From: Dolomedes plantarius
Lineage: Eukaryota; Arthropoda; Arachnida; Araneae; Dolomedidae
NCBI GenBank assembly: GCA_907164885.2
Contig: OU015500.1
Span: 51,367,033 to 51,431,032 of the forward strand
Direction of reading: 5' to 3'
Length of the DNA stretch: 64,000 nt
The translations under genes were made by a program, and so were the position numbers. Below the pieces are notes generated by a model. That model was not told where the DNA came from, made no database searches, and saw only the letters and a program-made list of their open reading frames with translations. Shown here in pieces: positions 1 to 11,209 of this stretch (position 1 is its first letter; each line of letters begins with the position of its first letter).

Positions 1-334
1 AACGAATGTGGTTATATCGTAGAAAATCTGCTTTCACGAAACACAAATCCTGAATCAGGACAAACAATTTTTCCTGTGATATGACAAACTCACATTTGTA
101 TGGATGATATAAACTTTATATTTCATCGCCGTATCTGCTATTTTTTTTACTTGCTTGAATTCCGAAACAGCATGCAGAAAACAATGAAAATAATCATATC
201 CTTTTTATACGTGCTGTCAGAGCCACATACGTGACTTCAAATACTACTTTTAACGTATTCCTTGCGTCTATAAAAATTCTTCTAGCATTCTTTAAAGTAA
301 TGTACAATTGGCAGCAGACATGCAAAATTTATCT
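1..334. other. AT-rich DNA, nothing recognised
   Basis: No coding signal, repeat structure or transposon end is visible on either strand here. Confidence 0.5.
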
Positions 335-1322
335 TTCAGGTTTCTTTTTTAAATACATGTGACTTCACAATTATTTTTCTAAAGTTTATCCTAAAGCTAT
401 TATATATATGTTACACAAAATATAACCGCCATATATTTTCAAGATTTACTTTAAGTTTCATGACGCAAAATGGTCGAGGTATTTTCTCAGTTTACGAAGT
501 GAATTGCAATAAAAGATTTTTTGCAATTAAAGGTTTGTTTTTTTACAATTAAATAAGCAAGCATATATGACTTCAGGTTTCTTTTATTAAAACATCTGAT
601 TTCACAATTATTTTTCTAAAGTATTTCCTAAAACTATTACATAAATGTTACAAAAAATATAACCGCCATATTTTTTCAACAATTATTTTAAGTTTCATGA
701 CACAAAAATGTCGAAGTATTTTCCCAGTTTCCGACGTAAATTGCGATAAAAGGTTTTTACAATCAACCCTTTGAGGGGCACCGTATGCACTGTGCAAACG
801 CCTAAATCCAGTCTTTGCTTCAATGTCCTAAATCCAGTCTTTGCTTCTGTCCAAACTTGCATTCAATGTATTCCAGTTAAATGAGCAGAAAAATGGTTAG
901 TACTGCCCTCTGTTATCAGTTTAAAGAAGTAAAAAGATTTTGCAACCTTTACTTGGAAAAATTTTCAAGATTCTTTAGGTTTAAAAAAATCGGGAAAAAA
1001 TCGGCACCGTGCAAACGTTGCAGGTTGTTAACCCTGAAAGGGTTAAATGCTTGTTTTTTTACAATTAAATAGGCAAGCATACATGACATCAGCTTTCTTT
1101 TTTAAATATCTGATTTCGCAATTATTTTTATAAAGTTTTTCCTAAAGCTATTAGATGAATGGTGCACAAAATACAACCACCTTTTATTTCAATATTTATT
1201 TTAAGCTTCGTGACACAAAATGTCGAAGTATTTTCTCAGTTTACGAAGTAAATTGCAATAAAAAGTTTTTACAATTAAAGGTTTTTTTTTACAATTAAAT
1301 AGGCAAGCAAATATGGCTTCTT
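335..1322. repeat. three-copy tandem repeat, unit about 236 bp
   Basis: Three units line up. The first runs from about 335, the second from about 572, and the third from about 1089 to 1322. Each contains a block beginning ttcacaattatttttctaaa (or a close variant), then ttacacaaaatataaccgcc, then a tail with acaattaaataggcaagca. The copies differ by scattered substitutions, so the array is not fresh. The second unit is split by a 276-bp insert (767-1042). No reading frame is conserved between units. Confidence 0.75.
767..1042. mobile_element. piggyBac-like MITE inside the tandem repeat
   Basis: The insert begins ccctttgaggggcac and ends accctgaaaggg, so its ends are inverted CCCTTT-AGGG repeats. 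It is flanked by tcaa (763-766) and ttaa (1043-1046). The uninterrupted neighbouring units read acaattaaagg at this point, so the target was TTAA. A TTAA target with CCC-starting ends is the piggyBac signature. The 63-codon ORF inside has no recognisable product. It is non-autonomous. Confidence 0.65.
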
Positions 1323-2230
1323 TAAAATTTTATTTTTCAAATTTATCTGTTTTTCCTCTTTTAAAACGGTATTGGTTAGACGAGATGTCAATCCTAACAG
1401 TTTTTTACCACGTGAACAAAACCCGGAGAGTTAGATAACCTTCTTCCTGGACAGGAAAACGCAAGGTTTCAAAAATCGTGGACTCAATCGCATTTTATGT
1501 GCTTGGTTATAATGGTTATTTCAGTTCAAAGTCCCATTTTACTTTCTTTTTTGCAAGTATTCCTTTTTTGCATCTTATTCCTGATTTAATTTCAAAAAAG
1601 TTGATGCTTTAAGCCTTACTTATTTTTAATATATAAATTTTACTACAGCAAATTAATGAACTGGCATTTTGAAATTTATTTAAGCTGGACGAGTAGATAA
1701 CACTTAGCAATGTTTATGATATTTTCGTGACTGAGAATACTCGGTTTTCATCCATTATTCATATAAATTTTAATTCTTTACTTAAAAATAACTCCAGCGT
1801 CTGATAAACGTCCTTCGCAGCCGTTGCTCTAAATGGTAGTAAAATTCACATTTTTTGGAGTGCTTGAAATCATTAAAATTCAGGATATATTGAAATTTCA
1901 GTGTATAATCTTCCATTTCTAGTGCCGCTTTAAAAAAAAAGCACAGAGGAGTGCCTCTTTGAAAATGGGCTGAGTGTGAAAATATTTTACGCATAGGCGA
2001 TTTTCCATCATATTTATTCATGAAGATGTTGCTCGTAATACACGAAGGGCAAATAAATTTTGTCGACTTCAACGTCTTCAGTATTTTTTTTTCTCAACAT
2101 TTTAGAAGAAAACATATTTTGAAAGCGATTACTTTGGATACTTTTATGCTTCAGCAGGGAATATTGACTTAAAGGAAGTGGAGGCATAATAGCGCACCAG
2201 AAATTCAAAGAAAAGAGTGGAATAAGGTAT
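1323..2230. other. AT-rich DNA, nothing recognised
   Basis: Two minus-strand ORFs of 74 and 96 codons lie here, but they are low-complexity, overlap each other and show no recognisable domain. I treat them as chance. Confidence 0.4.
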
Positions 2231-2588
2231 ATCAACATATTGAAAGTAATTCCGCGTAATACCTCTGCGAGAATAAATTTTTAAAAATTATGTAGGAAGA
2301 AAATATAACAAGAAATTATGCAAGAAGTTGTGGGGAAATTTTACAAGAGGATCGCAATGCATAGAAAAAGAAGTGGTTAAACCCAAATAAAGCATAAATC
2401 TAAAATTTAAACAATTGTACTTAATAAACAGAGCCTTTATAGAAGCATTATAACCTTCTAGGAATTCTAAGAAAAAGGCGTATAAGGAATAGAAAGTAAT
2501 TCCGTGTAGCACCTTAGCGAGAATAACTTTTTTCAATAATATGTAAACAAAATGCAGTGTGTACATAAATGAATATCTCAAATTTGTA

Positions 2589-3063
2589 GGGCTATTGAAA
2601 GAAAACTAAACAAAGTACAAACTTGTTGTTCATCGGAAATCAAAAATAACAGCTGAAAGTTCATGAAGACTGGGTTTTTAAATGACAAATTGCCACATCG
2701 GTGGTTTGGTCGAAGAGTACCCCAGGACTTTTTTCTTCATCAATGGCCTCCTCGCAGCCCTGACATCACTCCGTGCGATTTTTTTTTTTCTGGGATTTCA
2801 TCAAACATCAGGTGTTTGTTCCACTGCTACCAACTGACGTTGACGAACTTAAGACACGCATATCTGCAGCCTTTCAAACCGTCACACCAGACATGCTGAA
2901 AAGAGTGTAGGATGAGGTACCGTACCGCCCTGATATCCTTCGTGTTACTAAAGGGGCTCACATTGAACATATATAACTCTCTCGAATTTAAACTTCCAAT
3001 TGTTATTTTTGATTTTCGATGAACAATAATTTTGTACTTTGTTTAGTTTTCCTTCAATAGCCC
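2589..3063 (+). mobile_element. internally deleted mariner-like element with about 62-bp TIRs
   Basis: The left end starts gggctattgaaagaaaacta and continues to about 2650. The reverse complement of the right end (about 3002-3063) repeats it with few mismatches. The element is only 475 bp and holds just the C-terminal part of a transposase, so most of the 5' coding region has been lost. It interrupts the surrounding tandem array; the left flank shows the expected TA, while the right flank (tgca) has mutated or was imprecise. Confidence 0.75.
2687..2976 (+). pseudogene. C-terminal fragment of a mariner-like transposase (DUF4817-type family)
   Basis: The frame holds the catalytic third-acid block WPPRSPDITPCDFF, the region around the last D of the DDE/D triad of Tc1/mariner transposases. 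A run of T at about 2780-2792 then shifts the frame. Reading continues through TPDMLKRV, a TAG stop, and DILRVTKGAHIEHI before the final stop at 2974-2976. The ending V-T-K/R-G-A-H-I-E is shared with the remnants at 10620-10823 and 40011-40244, so all three belong to one superfamily branch. The DNA-binding region and the first two catalytic acids are missing, so this cannot encode an active enzyme. Confidence 0.75.
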
Positions 3064-3620
3064 TGCAAAGTTGGGATATTCATTTATGTGAACACTGTAT
3101 AACAAAATATTGGGAAAGAAATTTTAGTGACACTCTTTTAAGGAGATGGAAATGTATAGAAAAAGAAACGATAAAGTCTACGTCAAATTTAAATCTAAAA
3201 TTTAAACAAACGCAGTTGCTAAGCAAGACATTTCTGGAAGCATTAAAACCTTCAAGTAATTCTAAGAAAAGGGAGTATGATGTACATCAGCACATAGAAA
3301 GTAATTCTGCTTAATATCTTTGAGAGAGTAATTTTTTGAAAATAAATTGTAAACAATATGATGACAAAAATTTCTGAAAGACTTTGATGTAGAACTTTAT
3401 AAGGCATAGGACAATGCACTGGAAATAAGGATTAATTCCCCATCAAATATAAATCTAAAAATTTAAGAAACGCCGTAACTTAATAGGGCATTTCTGGAAG
3501 CGTTATAACCTTCCTGCAACTCTGAATAAAGGGTGTATAAGGTATAACGGCATATTGAAAGTAATTTCACGCAACATCTTTGAGAGAATAAATTTTTAAA
3601 AGTAATGAGTAAACAAAATA

Positions 3621-4557
3621 TGACAAAAAAGTAAGAAAGAAACTTTGGTAAAACTTTGCAAGATATTTTGATAAGACTCTGAGAGAATTTTGAAAAAGAA
3701 TGTATGCAAAAAGAAACAAAGCCACTTCATAGAAAAATCAAATATTCAATCAAATGTCACAATAAATGATCTAAAATGATAACCAAAAATTTATAAAGTC
3801 TGTTTCAATCTGTTTCAAAAAGAAAAAGGAATGCAAGACATCCAAAATGACTTCTTTTGTGTTTTCATTCAAAGAAACACTATATTTTTAATGTTTTTCT
3901 TACTCTTTTTGGACTTCTAGCTAGCAAATTTGATAGTCAAATGCTGATTTCGTTTTAATATTCTATATTTCCTCCATTCACTGCTTTTTTCGTAATATAT
4001 GTTAGTGTTTGAACGTAAGCATGTTTACTATCAAAGCGATATTTTGCATACATGCCATGGTTTAAATATTCACGGTTACATCCGTGAAATAAATTAAACT
4101 AATGCAGCTGTGTCCAATTAATTCGCAGCGTTTTGGTACTCAAGCTATTGTAAACACATAGTTTGCATGTAGAATACTCTTTTTTGTGAAAGGCATCAGA
4201 AATTTCGTGATGACGAAACTTTCTTTGTAAATTTCAGCTTTTCATATCTGTTTAAAACTTTGAGACTCATTCAAAGTAAGATGAATTTCTAACTCCCTGT
4301 CTGAAAAATCCAGCATACTTAAAAACACTAGTGAGAATTTGTGGGGTTGGGTTTGAACGTTTTGGACAACTCATTCTGTGCGAAAGCTAAACGAACCTTA
4401 TCCTGTTGATGAAAGACGAATAAGCTAGATAAGCTCAGTCCAGCCACAGGATTAGAACATACGTCTAAGTGACGGTCTAAGTGACCATACAGCTATCACA
4501 GTCGCCGCAGTGACCGAATTTTGTCCATATAATCGACTCGCTTTGTCACTATAGATA
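3621..4557. other. no gene recognised
   Basis: This is AT-rich sequence. The last 150 bases, from about 4400, are less AT-rich and resemble in texture the segment just after the Harbinger element (5863-6040), so an older element may have been the insertion target. I cannot identify it. Confidence 0.35.
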
Positions 4558-4820
4558 AGTGTCCACTTGTGACAAAACAGTCTCGAGAGTAGTCTCGAGA
4601 CTAGACTCACAAATGTATAAGGGTCTGAGAGCAGCCTCGGAGACAAGCAGGTGCAAGTGTCAGAGACTGCAGCTGTCAGAAGTGGATATGCTCATTCCTG
4701 CTCTCGGGACTTCCGTTATTATTGGAAGGTTTTTGTCAGAGCTGAGACTTGATTGTATTTTTTTATTTAATTTTTATTTTTATTTCGCTATAAATATAAA
4801 TCGGTAAATAATTTTACGAA

Positions 4821-4970
4821 ATGAGCGAGAAGAAGTTTGTACCAGATAAAAGAGAGTGGACTGATGATGAAGTGTTGGAGTTAATCCATCTTTATGAGGA
4901 ACAGGAGTTTTTATGGAACGTGAAACATAAATTATACAGGAATCACGATAAAAAAAATGAATATGTTTGA
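4821..4970 (+). pseudogene. Myb/SANT-like (MADF-type) accessory protein of a Harbinger element, truncated
   Basis: The frame starts at an ATG and encodes 49 residues before a TGA. The core REWTDDEVLELIHLYEEQ, then the FLWNVKHKLYRN block, matches the first helices of MADF/Myb-SANT-like DNA-binding domains. The sequence would resume in another frame just before the stop (MFEEFATKFKN at about 4958-4993), so an indel in the A run at 4949-4957 probably broke it. In PIF/Harbinger transposons such a protein binds the element ends and helps bring the transposase into the nucleus. Here it lies inside the TIRs of the 4558-5862 element, upstream of and convergent with the transposase remnant. The lost part would carry the remaining domain helices. 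Confidence 0.6.
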
Positions 4971-5280
4971 AGAATTTGCGACAAAATTTAAAAACTGCGA
5001 TGGTCATTTCTTTTCTTTTCTTCCATTCAGTTGTTAGTTGGTACGTTTAGCGTATTATTCGTTTATTTGTGAGTCTGTTACAGCTATGTTTTGTAGTTCT
5101 GTACAATAAGTAAATTTGAGTTTTATTGTACAGTCACAAAGTTGTTTTGATTTGTTAACCCTATTTTGTTTGGTCAAAAACTTGGATCTACGTATGCAGT
5201 TTGTAGTATTGGTAATAAAATTAATCTGGAGGAAAATGTATTCATAAAAAAGAAAAATAGCTAAAATATGTAGCGGTACT

Positions 5281-5560
5281 CTACTGTAATTGAATATTCG
5301 CTTGAATATGCTTACCTGAAGCCAGAAAACGAAATGTGACCATTAATCTGTCATGAACAGGAATTGCATCACGTAATTTTGTATCTTGCTTGACAATCTG
5401 GTGTTTGACTAAATTTAGAATCAGTTCAAATAGCACTGCAGACACTGGAATAAAATTTCTGAACTTTTGTGCATCTTCCAACCGCAACTCATTTCCGAGT
5501 GTTGAACAAGCTAGGGAATTCAATTCGTCGACCCGCCCATTTTCTTACTCAACACTAATT
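5281..5560 (-). pseudogene. N-terminal fragment of a PIF/Harbinger transposase (HARBI1-like)
   Basis: The readable part is about 80 residues with LRLEDAQKFRNFI, then KQDTKLRDAIPVHDRL, then TFRFLASG. This order is typical of the region before the nuclease core in HARBI1/PIF transposases. A further weak match (KWAGRR, then a frame change) extends it toward 5560. The frame ends at 5281, so the DDE nuclease domain is missing. Its position opposite the Myb-like ORF, inside shared TIRs, supports the assignment. The start codon at 5523 is only the first ATG left in frame, not necessarily the native one. Confidence 0.65.
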
Positions 5561-5862
5561 ACCCAACACTCCTATTTTTATCACTTTCCGCTTTTTCACA
5601 ATTTTATACGCAATTATAAAAGCTAGGGCTTAACGCGAATCCATTTGGAGAGGAAAGATATAAATAAACAAATTGCGATCAAATCACACAACGCACTGCG
5701 AATTGACTCTCAAATCGACACGAAATGTTCCTGGGCACGAGACTGCAGTGACTGTCGAGTCTCATGAAACTGTCTCGAGAGCGTAAGTGATCTCAAATGG
5801 AGAACATCCTGAGACTAATCTCGAGACTTTCTCTCGAGATTTTCTCTCAAGTGGACACTTAG

Positions 5863-8560
5863 CATTACGGGTGACCTCTTTGAAGTCATTACGGCTTCCT
5901 GACTCCGACTGATCGCCGTATGGAGCCACATGCAGGTCAGACGCCACAGTGACGTCACACTGACGTTGCGTCTTAGAGCAATAACTATTCGAAATGACTT
6001 GGATGAATATATTACCTTCCACGTCCCATGACTGGACAATGATTCTATTAATATGGGGAGGGGAAATACCATGGAAATAAAGGAATAAAGTCTGAAAGGT
6101 TTTAACACCTAGGGCAAAAATTAATTTGTTTACTATCTATAGACAATGTGGACGTGTTCTCATCATAAAGACTGTGAATTTGATGTGAAATATATATGAA
6201 AACGTTAATATATGAAAACGTCGTTGTAAAGGATTTATAGATGTAATAATAAAACTTAAATATAATTATGATATTTAAGTTCCAAATCTAAAAACTATAA
6301 GAACTAAATCTAAGTTTTTCGTGTGTTTAGGAATATTCCGAACGATGATAAAACATTGCTATAAATTTGAAGGGTTTATTATACAGGTTTTATTGTAATC
6401 ATAATACATTTTTGTTTAGAGGCTGCAAGTTCAATTTTGTTATAATTTATTTGCTATTATATAAATTAGACTTGTGAATGATTATTTTTTCTTTTTGGGA
6501 TTTTTCGTAATTTTTAGAGTTTGAGTTGGATTTATACGGACAGAGATTCAGGCTTCCTATTTAGATCAAGAAACATGTAAAGTAATGCTTACCAATCCAG
6601 CAATCTGCTTAGTGATTTAACTATACTGCAATTTTTTCTGACATTTGCGCATTTTGATATATCAACGCATCAAACAATTATAAAGAAGAGTATGTCATAC
6701 TGAAAATTTAATTTACAATGCCACTGAAGAATTTGAGGTACCAGGATTAGGAAATGTTGAAATAAAATTCTCAGGCATCAAGAGAATTAATTGCAAAGGG
6801 CTTAGTTATTTTTTATTATATTAATATAATTTTAATAGCAATGTAACTTTTCTACTTTAAAGCAGAAATTTTAACTTTCTCAGACGTATATTAATTTGGA
6901 ATTATATTACATTCAATTCGGTTCTAATCAAATCTCTTTAAATTAAAAAAAGGAATATTTAAAACTGCACGAAACAAGAGTCTAATTAAATCTGAAACCT
7001 ATTAACATTTTTATGTTTCTCCCTATTTAAGTTCTGGTGTTTCATGTGGATCGATATATTCAACTGACAACATTTTTCTAATTTGTTATATTCTTCAGAA
7101 ATAAGAATTATTTTTCGGTTCTACAAATGTTTACATAAGAAAATTGGTTCGATATTTGCGCAATTTAATAAGAATTTTTAAATTAAAATCATATAGTGTT
7201 TTCCAAAGTCAACAGACACAAAATATTCTTTTTTGAAATATGTGCCCGAGTTTAATGAAAAATTGAATACATCATAATATTATGCATTTAATATAATCGC
7301 CAGAACAGATAGATGTAATGTGTGCTTTCCAATGAATCTCCCGAAAAAAGGTAATTTGATATGAAATCTTGAAATTTTAAAGGCGCTGAACATTTCTGTT
7401 CTCCATTGTTAAATTATATTTTTAAATATCTGCGACAAGTAGGAATTTAAATGTAATATATTTCGGATTACTTTAATCCGTGTTATTTTTTAATTCTGGA
7501 ATTTTTAAAACGTAACGTTGTATGTTGCAGAGAATCAATTTATAAAGAGTTTTAGAAATTTATTTTATAACGCACAAACGTTTTACTCCTTATTTTCAAT
7601 GGGAAAGTCGTTCCTCTGTATCAGATTTTATAAAGTGGGCAAGTGAGAAATATAAAATAAAGAATAATACTAAGCGGTTTTGTCTTAAAGTATTATAATT
7701 TTCGTTTTTTCTTATAAATTTCGTTTTGTTCGACAATATTATTCTATCTTTTAAGAATGTACGTCCAAAGGGAAGCGTTTGTTCACTCACAGAGAATTAG
7801 GTACTATAAAATGTTGTCCATCTTTCTTTAAATTTTTTTTTTCTGTAGGTATATATTTTTCATCAGAGCTATGTGTGTACCGTATTGATATATTTTTAGC
7901 ATACATTTATATGTGTGTGTATGTGCATGCGTGTGTATGAAAATTTCTATATATTACGACACAAATAATTTTGTCTCTTTTAAGTATAATTTTTTCCGTA
8001 TGTTAAATATTTAAGAAAATTCTAAAAGAGGAAACACACATTTCAAAAGGAAAATGTCATAGTGCATATATTTACTTCATATTTTATGATACAAACTTTG
8101 CTGTTTATTATTATCGTACTTATAAAAGTGGTTTTAATAATGATTGTAAATAGTATTTATCAACAGTCCATAAAGACAATCACAACTGATTATTTTTTTT
8201 ATTCCTGATGAAGAACAATTATTGTTAGTACATGACAAGTGGGTAATTTTAAATTTTACTGTGGATTTTAAGAAGGTGTGTGTATTTTATCTGTAGCACA
8301 CGCTTTGTAAGAGAAAATAGGAGCCGTCCGAGTGAGCAGGTGGTACGGAACATTTGTTGGTATTAGCCTGGATGCAATGTAGCTATGCTTCTTGCAAACA
8401 AGAGACCTACGTAGAGCCGAAATGTGACCTACTTGTGGCCTGAATGAAGGAATGTTTATAAAAATATACTATATTGCTTGTTGAAATTTTCAAAATTGAC
8501 TTGCTTTCAGAGAGTCTATCGTGAATTTGTAGCGATGTTAACAAAAATTTTATTAATATA
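5863..8560. other. long gene-free stretch
   Basis: About 2.7 kb of AT-rich DNA without a recognisable gene or element. A short TG-rich run (tatgtgtgtgtatgtgcatg) lies near 7910-7940. The first 180 bases are less AT-rich than the rest. Confidence 0.4.
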
Positions 8561-9435
8561 CAGTGTGACAAAAAAATCTTCTGAATGGAATTATCCAATT
8601 GAGATAAAATTTGGAATCTCAAACTCCCATAACTCCCTCTTGTCGCCCTGTGTTTTGTTCTACAGTAAAATCGATAGCAGGACCGTTTCCAGACCCGTTT
8701 ACGCTGGTCTTCGGACATGGAATTTTGAGTAATTTCATTCTCAATGCTGAGTAACGATTTTTACTAAGCCCCGACGACCAACGTACTTGTTTCTGAACAT
8801 GGTTTCAATGAACGTACGGATTCCGCTTTTAATGTAGAACACCACACGGAGTTACAACTGGCAGTTATGATCTGGAGCGCCATCTTGTATAATAGACGCC
8901 CGCTACTAGTAGCTCTCAGTCGCACCATCAAAGCACAACAGTACGTCAACGGCATCCTGCGCCCCGTTGAATTTTCGTTCCTTTCGCAACCTTCAGGCTT
9001 AGTTTTCCAGCAAGATAATGCAACGCCACACACCGCACGCGCCTCTCATAACTACCTTCCTGATCTTCAACACACTTGTGTGGCCAGCAAGATATATTTA
9101 CTATGCCCATTTGGGATGTGATGGGACTTCATCTACAAACCTTCCATAATGGGCACGAATTAGTTGAACATTATTTGAAAAGAAATCCCACAAAACACTA
9201 TCCATGAACTTTAAGAATACATTCCATGCCTGGTAACAGCTTGTATCCAGGTCAGAGGTGTCCCAACTAAATATTGTCTTGCTCCCGTTTGGCCGATATT
9301 TTGGTACCGATAAAGCGTCTAACTGTTGTAAAATTATAATAATTTGTGTTGTGCAAATGTACAATTAATGTACCAAATTTTATTTCAGTAGGATTACTCC
9401 ATCTGGGTGTTTCGATTTTTTTTCTGGTGACAGTG
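8561..9435 (+). mobile_element. decayed Tc1-like element
   Basis: The left end reads cagtgtgacaaaaaaatctt after a TA. The right end, reverse-complemented, reads cactgtcaccagaaaaaaaa and is also followed by TA. Similarity between the ends extends inward to an ataaaatttgg block on both sides. The 875-bp element keeps only part of a transposase, so it is deleted and inactive. Confidence 0.7.
8836..9274 (+). pseudogene. Tc1-like transposase remnant (second half)
   Basis: The frame reads VEHHTELQLAVMIWSAI, corresponding to the Tc1 block before the second catalytic acid. It continues through QQYVNGILRPV and LVFQQDNATPHTAR, where the D of QQD is the second catalytic residue. After about 9065 it decays: a WDVMG trace near 9110-9125 and a final TACIQVRGVPTKY near 9238-9274 are recognisable in shifted frames. 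The DNA-binding domain and the first catalytic D are absent. The Tc1-type TIRs around it support the call. Confidence 0.75.
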
Positions 9436-10352
9436 TATTATAGCCTTCATGTTTTTTACAAACTATGATTTCAAAAATATTCTCGGTTCTTCATATTAAA
9501 ATATTTGGTATTTCGTTTATAGAATTAAAGGTCATTTTATCTCGAAATTTAATGCCCAGATTAAAATTAAAATTCTACTTAATTACGGATACTTTCATGA
9601 AATAAAAAAAATGAAAAAAAAGTTAAATTTCTGCTACTGGACTGAATGTTTACAGAAATTTAATCTATCTCTGACCAATTCCCTATTCATTATAGTAACA
9701 GAAAAGTCACCATAACGTACCAGATATGTCATAGACATATTTAATTCTTTGTTGCATTCATTTGCTATCGCGAAATTCTATTCAATGAATGAATATGAGT
9801 CAAGTTACCCCCAGGTTTAGAAATAACGAATATAAACGCGTGGTTAAATAGCTTTAATTCATAGTCACTCGAGAACAACGCAAAGAACGAATTTGAATTA
9901 AAATGATTCTTCTCTTTCAGAAATTCAGTTCAAATATATTTTACATCGGCCGCTTTTATTAGACGCATTCTTTTTATCGTCGTCTCCCCTTTGTGTTCAG
10001 AAATGTTTATTACAATAACGGTAAATCTATCATTAACGAATTTTGACACATTACTGAAAAGAGAAGGCTCTGAACACAATAAGTATGTTTTAAAATAGAA
10101 ATAGGTTCACATTCTTTTATAAATAGTACATCGTAATTATTGGGTACGCATTGAGTAAATGACATCTTTGCAGTTTGAATTATAAATGAAGTAATTGAAT
10201 GCACAATTTGGAACGGAAATAAGGATTTTTTTTTAAAGTTTATTGTTCAAGAGTATTAAGTTGGACATTTACATTTTAATAATTGTTTGTAGCTTTCAGA
10301 AATATAATTAATCAGGCGAGGTGTCATATATGTGAATGAACTGGAACTATTA
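9436..10352. other. no gene recognised
   Basis: AT-rich sequence with no coding or repeat structure that I can support. Confidence 0.4.
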
Positions 10353-10504
10353 CAAGAAAGGATGTCCGGGCTAAAGGTATCGAAAAGTTATGACTTGTTT
10401 TTACGGAACTACGCAATAGAATTAAAAAATATTTATCTAAATAGAAAAATACATCTCACCAGTTTTAGTATCAATCATAGATTTCGATCATACTATCATA
10501 GATT

Positions 10505-10612
10505 TCGGTGTGTACGCCTTTTGTAGCACGAATAACGTCTAAATTGTAATCCAGTTCTCTCCACGTGTTTCGTAGCATATCAGGCGTTATTCGAGTTTTT
10601 TGCTTGTGGATT
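10505..10612 (-). pseudogene. inverted copy of a mariner transposase C terminus
   Basis: Read on the minus strand, this matches the plus-strand fragment at about 10685-10790. It contains the equivalent of TPDMLRNT, then LDY, then the RATKGVHTEIY end, with substitutions. It forms the left arm of the palindrome. No start codon or catalytic residue remains. Confidence 0.65.
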
Positions 10613-10619
10613 CATTAAA

Positions 10620-10823
10620 TCCGTTGTGTATAAAGAAAAAATTGAAACTGTGGATGAGTTGAAGAAGCGTATAATTCAAGCAATTCGTGTAATAACACCC
10701 GATATGCTACGGAACACTTTGAGAGAACTGGATTACCATTTAGACGTTTTTCGTGCTACAAAAGGTGCACACATCGAAATCTATTATAAATTGAAATCTA
10801 TGATTGGTATTAAAACTTGGTGA
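10620..10823 (+). pseudogene. mariner-like transposase C-terminal fragment
   Basis: About 65 codons are open: KEKIETVDELKKRI, then TPDMLRNTLRELDYHLDVFR, then ATKGAHIEIY, and a short tail to the TGA at 10821-10823. This is the post-catalytic tail of the mariner branch annotated in databases with DUF4817-type helix-turn-helix proteins. No catalytic acids are included. The native start is lost; the first ATG at 10626 is incidental. It lies about 95 bp inside the right TIR, as expected for the 3' end of a mariner gene. Confidence 0.7.
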
Positions 10824-10918
10824 AATGTTCTTTCTATTTAAATAACTTTTTTAATTCTAATGGGTAGTCCCGTAAAAAGGAGGCATAACTTTTGGATATT
10901 TTTAGCCCGGACACCCTG

Positions 10919-11209
10919 TATATACATAGTCGAATCTCAATTAACCGGGATAGATGGGAAATATAAAATCTTGGTTCATCCAACTAATATGAAACAAATT
11001 TTTAAATAGATATTATTTGCATAATACATAAATATGGAATTAAAAAATCGATAGAATTACCTCAATGTGAATTAGTGCATATTCGCTCGATTTTATAGAT
11101 TTGGATGTTTGATTTATGTATAGATTTATATGAAGTGGTATAAAATAACATTAAGAATTTTTTTCCTATTTGACACATTAAAAATTAAACAGTTTAAAGG
11201 AAAATATGA
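10919..11209. other. possible pogo/Tigger-like end
   Basis: The sequence cgaatctcaattaaccggga just after the palindromic element resembles the start of pogo/Tigger elements. No matching second end is seen, so this stays tentative. Confidence 0.25.

Larger units (their letters stand above)
2231..3620. repeat. degenerate tandem array, unit about 250 bp, split by a transposon
   Basis: A block reading gaaagtaattccgcgtaata followed by gcgagaataaatttttaaaa recurs, with variants, near 2240, 2490, 3300 and 3560. Between these blocks the units share aatctaaaatttaaacaa and an aaccttc-ttctaagaaaa segment. The second and third units are separated by the mariner insert at 2589-3063, so the array is older than that insertion. 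Confidence 0.65.
4558..5862. mobile_element. PIF/Harbinger-type element with two opposing ORFs
   Basis: The ends are inverted: agtgtccacttgtgacaaaa near 4558, and its mirror caagtggacactta ending near 5862. Both subterminal regions carry repeated gtctcgaga motifs, making them rich in short palindromes. Between them lie a plus-strand Myb/SANT-like ORF (4821-4970) and, on the minus strand, a fragment of the PIF/Harbinger nuclease-type transposase (5281-5560). A transposase gene with a separate Myb-like gene is the hallmark organisation of PIF/Harbinger elements. Both genes are broken and the element is shortened (about 1.3 kb). Confidence 0.7.
10353..10918. mobile_element. palindromic mariner derivative made of two 3' halves
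   Basis: Both outer ends carry the same inverted terminal sequence: gtgtccgggctaaa followed by an aaaagttatg block and a gga/gggactac block, with TA just outside (10351-10352 and 10919-10920). Both halves are the transposase 3' end, one facing each way (10505-10612 minus, 10620-10823 plus). The centre is near 10612-10625. The normal 5' half is missing, so the structure is a fold-back, not an ordinary internally deleted copy. Confidence 0.75.

Noticed and set aside
335..3620. CRISPR-like array
   Set aside because: Repeat units are about 240 bp, diverged and tandem, with no short conserved repeats separated by unique spacers.
5762..6108. Overlapping minus-strand ORFs near the Harbinger right end
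   Set aside because: They run through the TIR and its gtctcgaga palindromes and have no recognisable domain.
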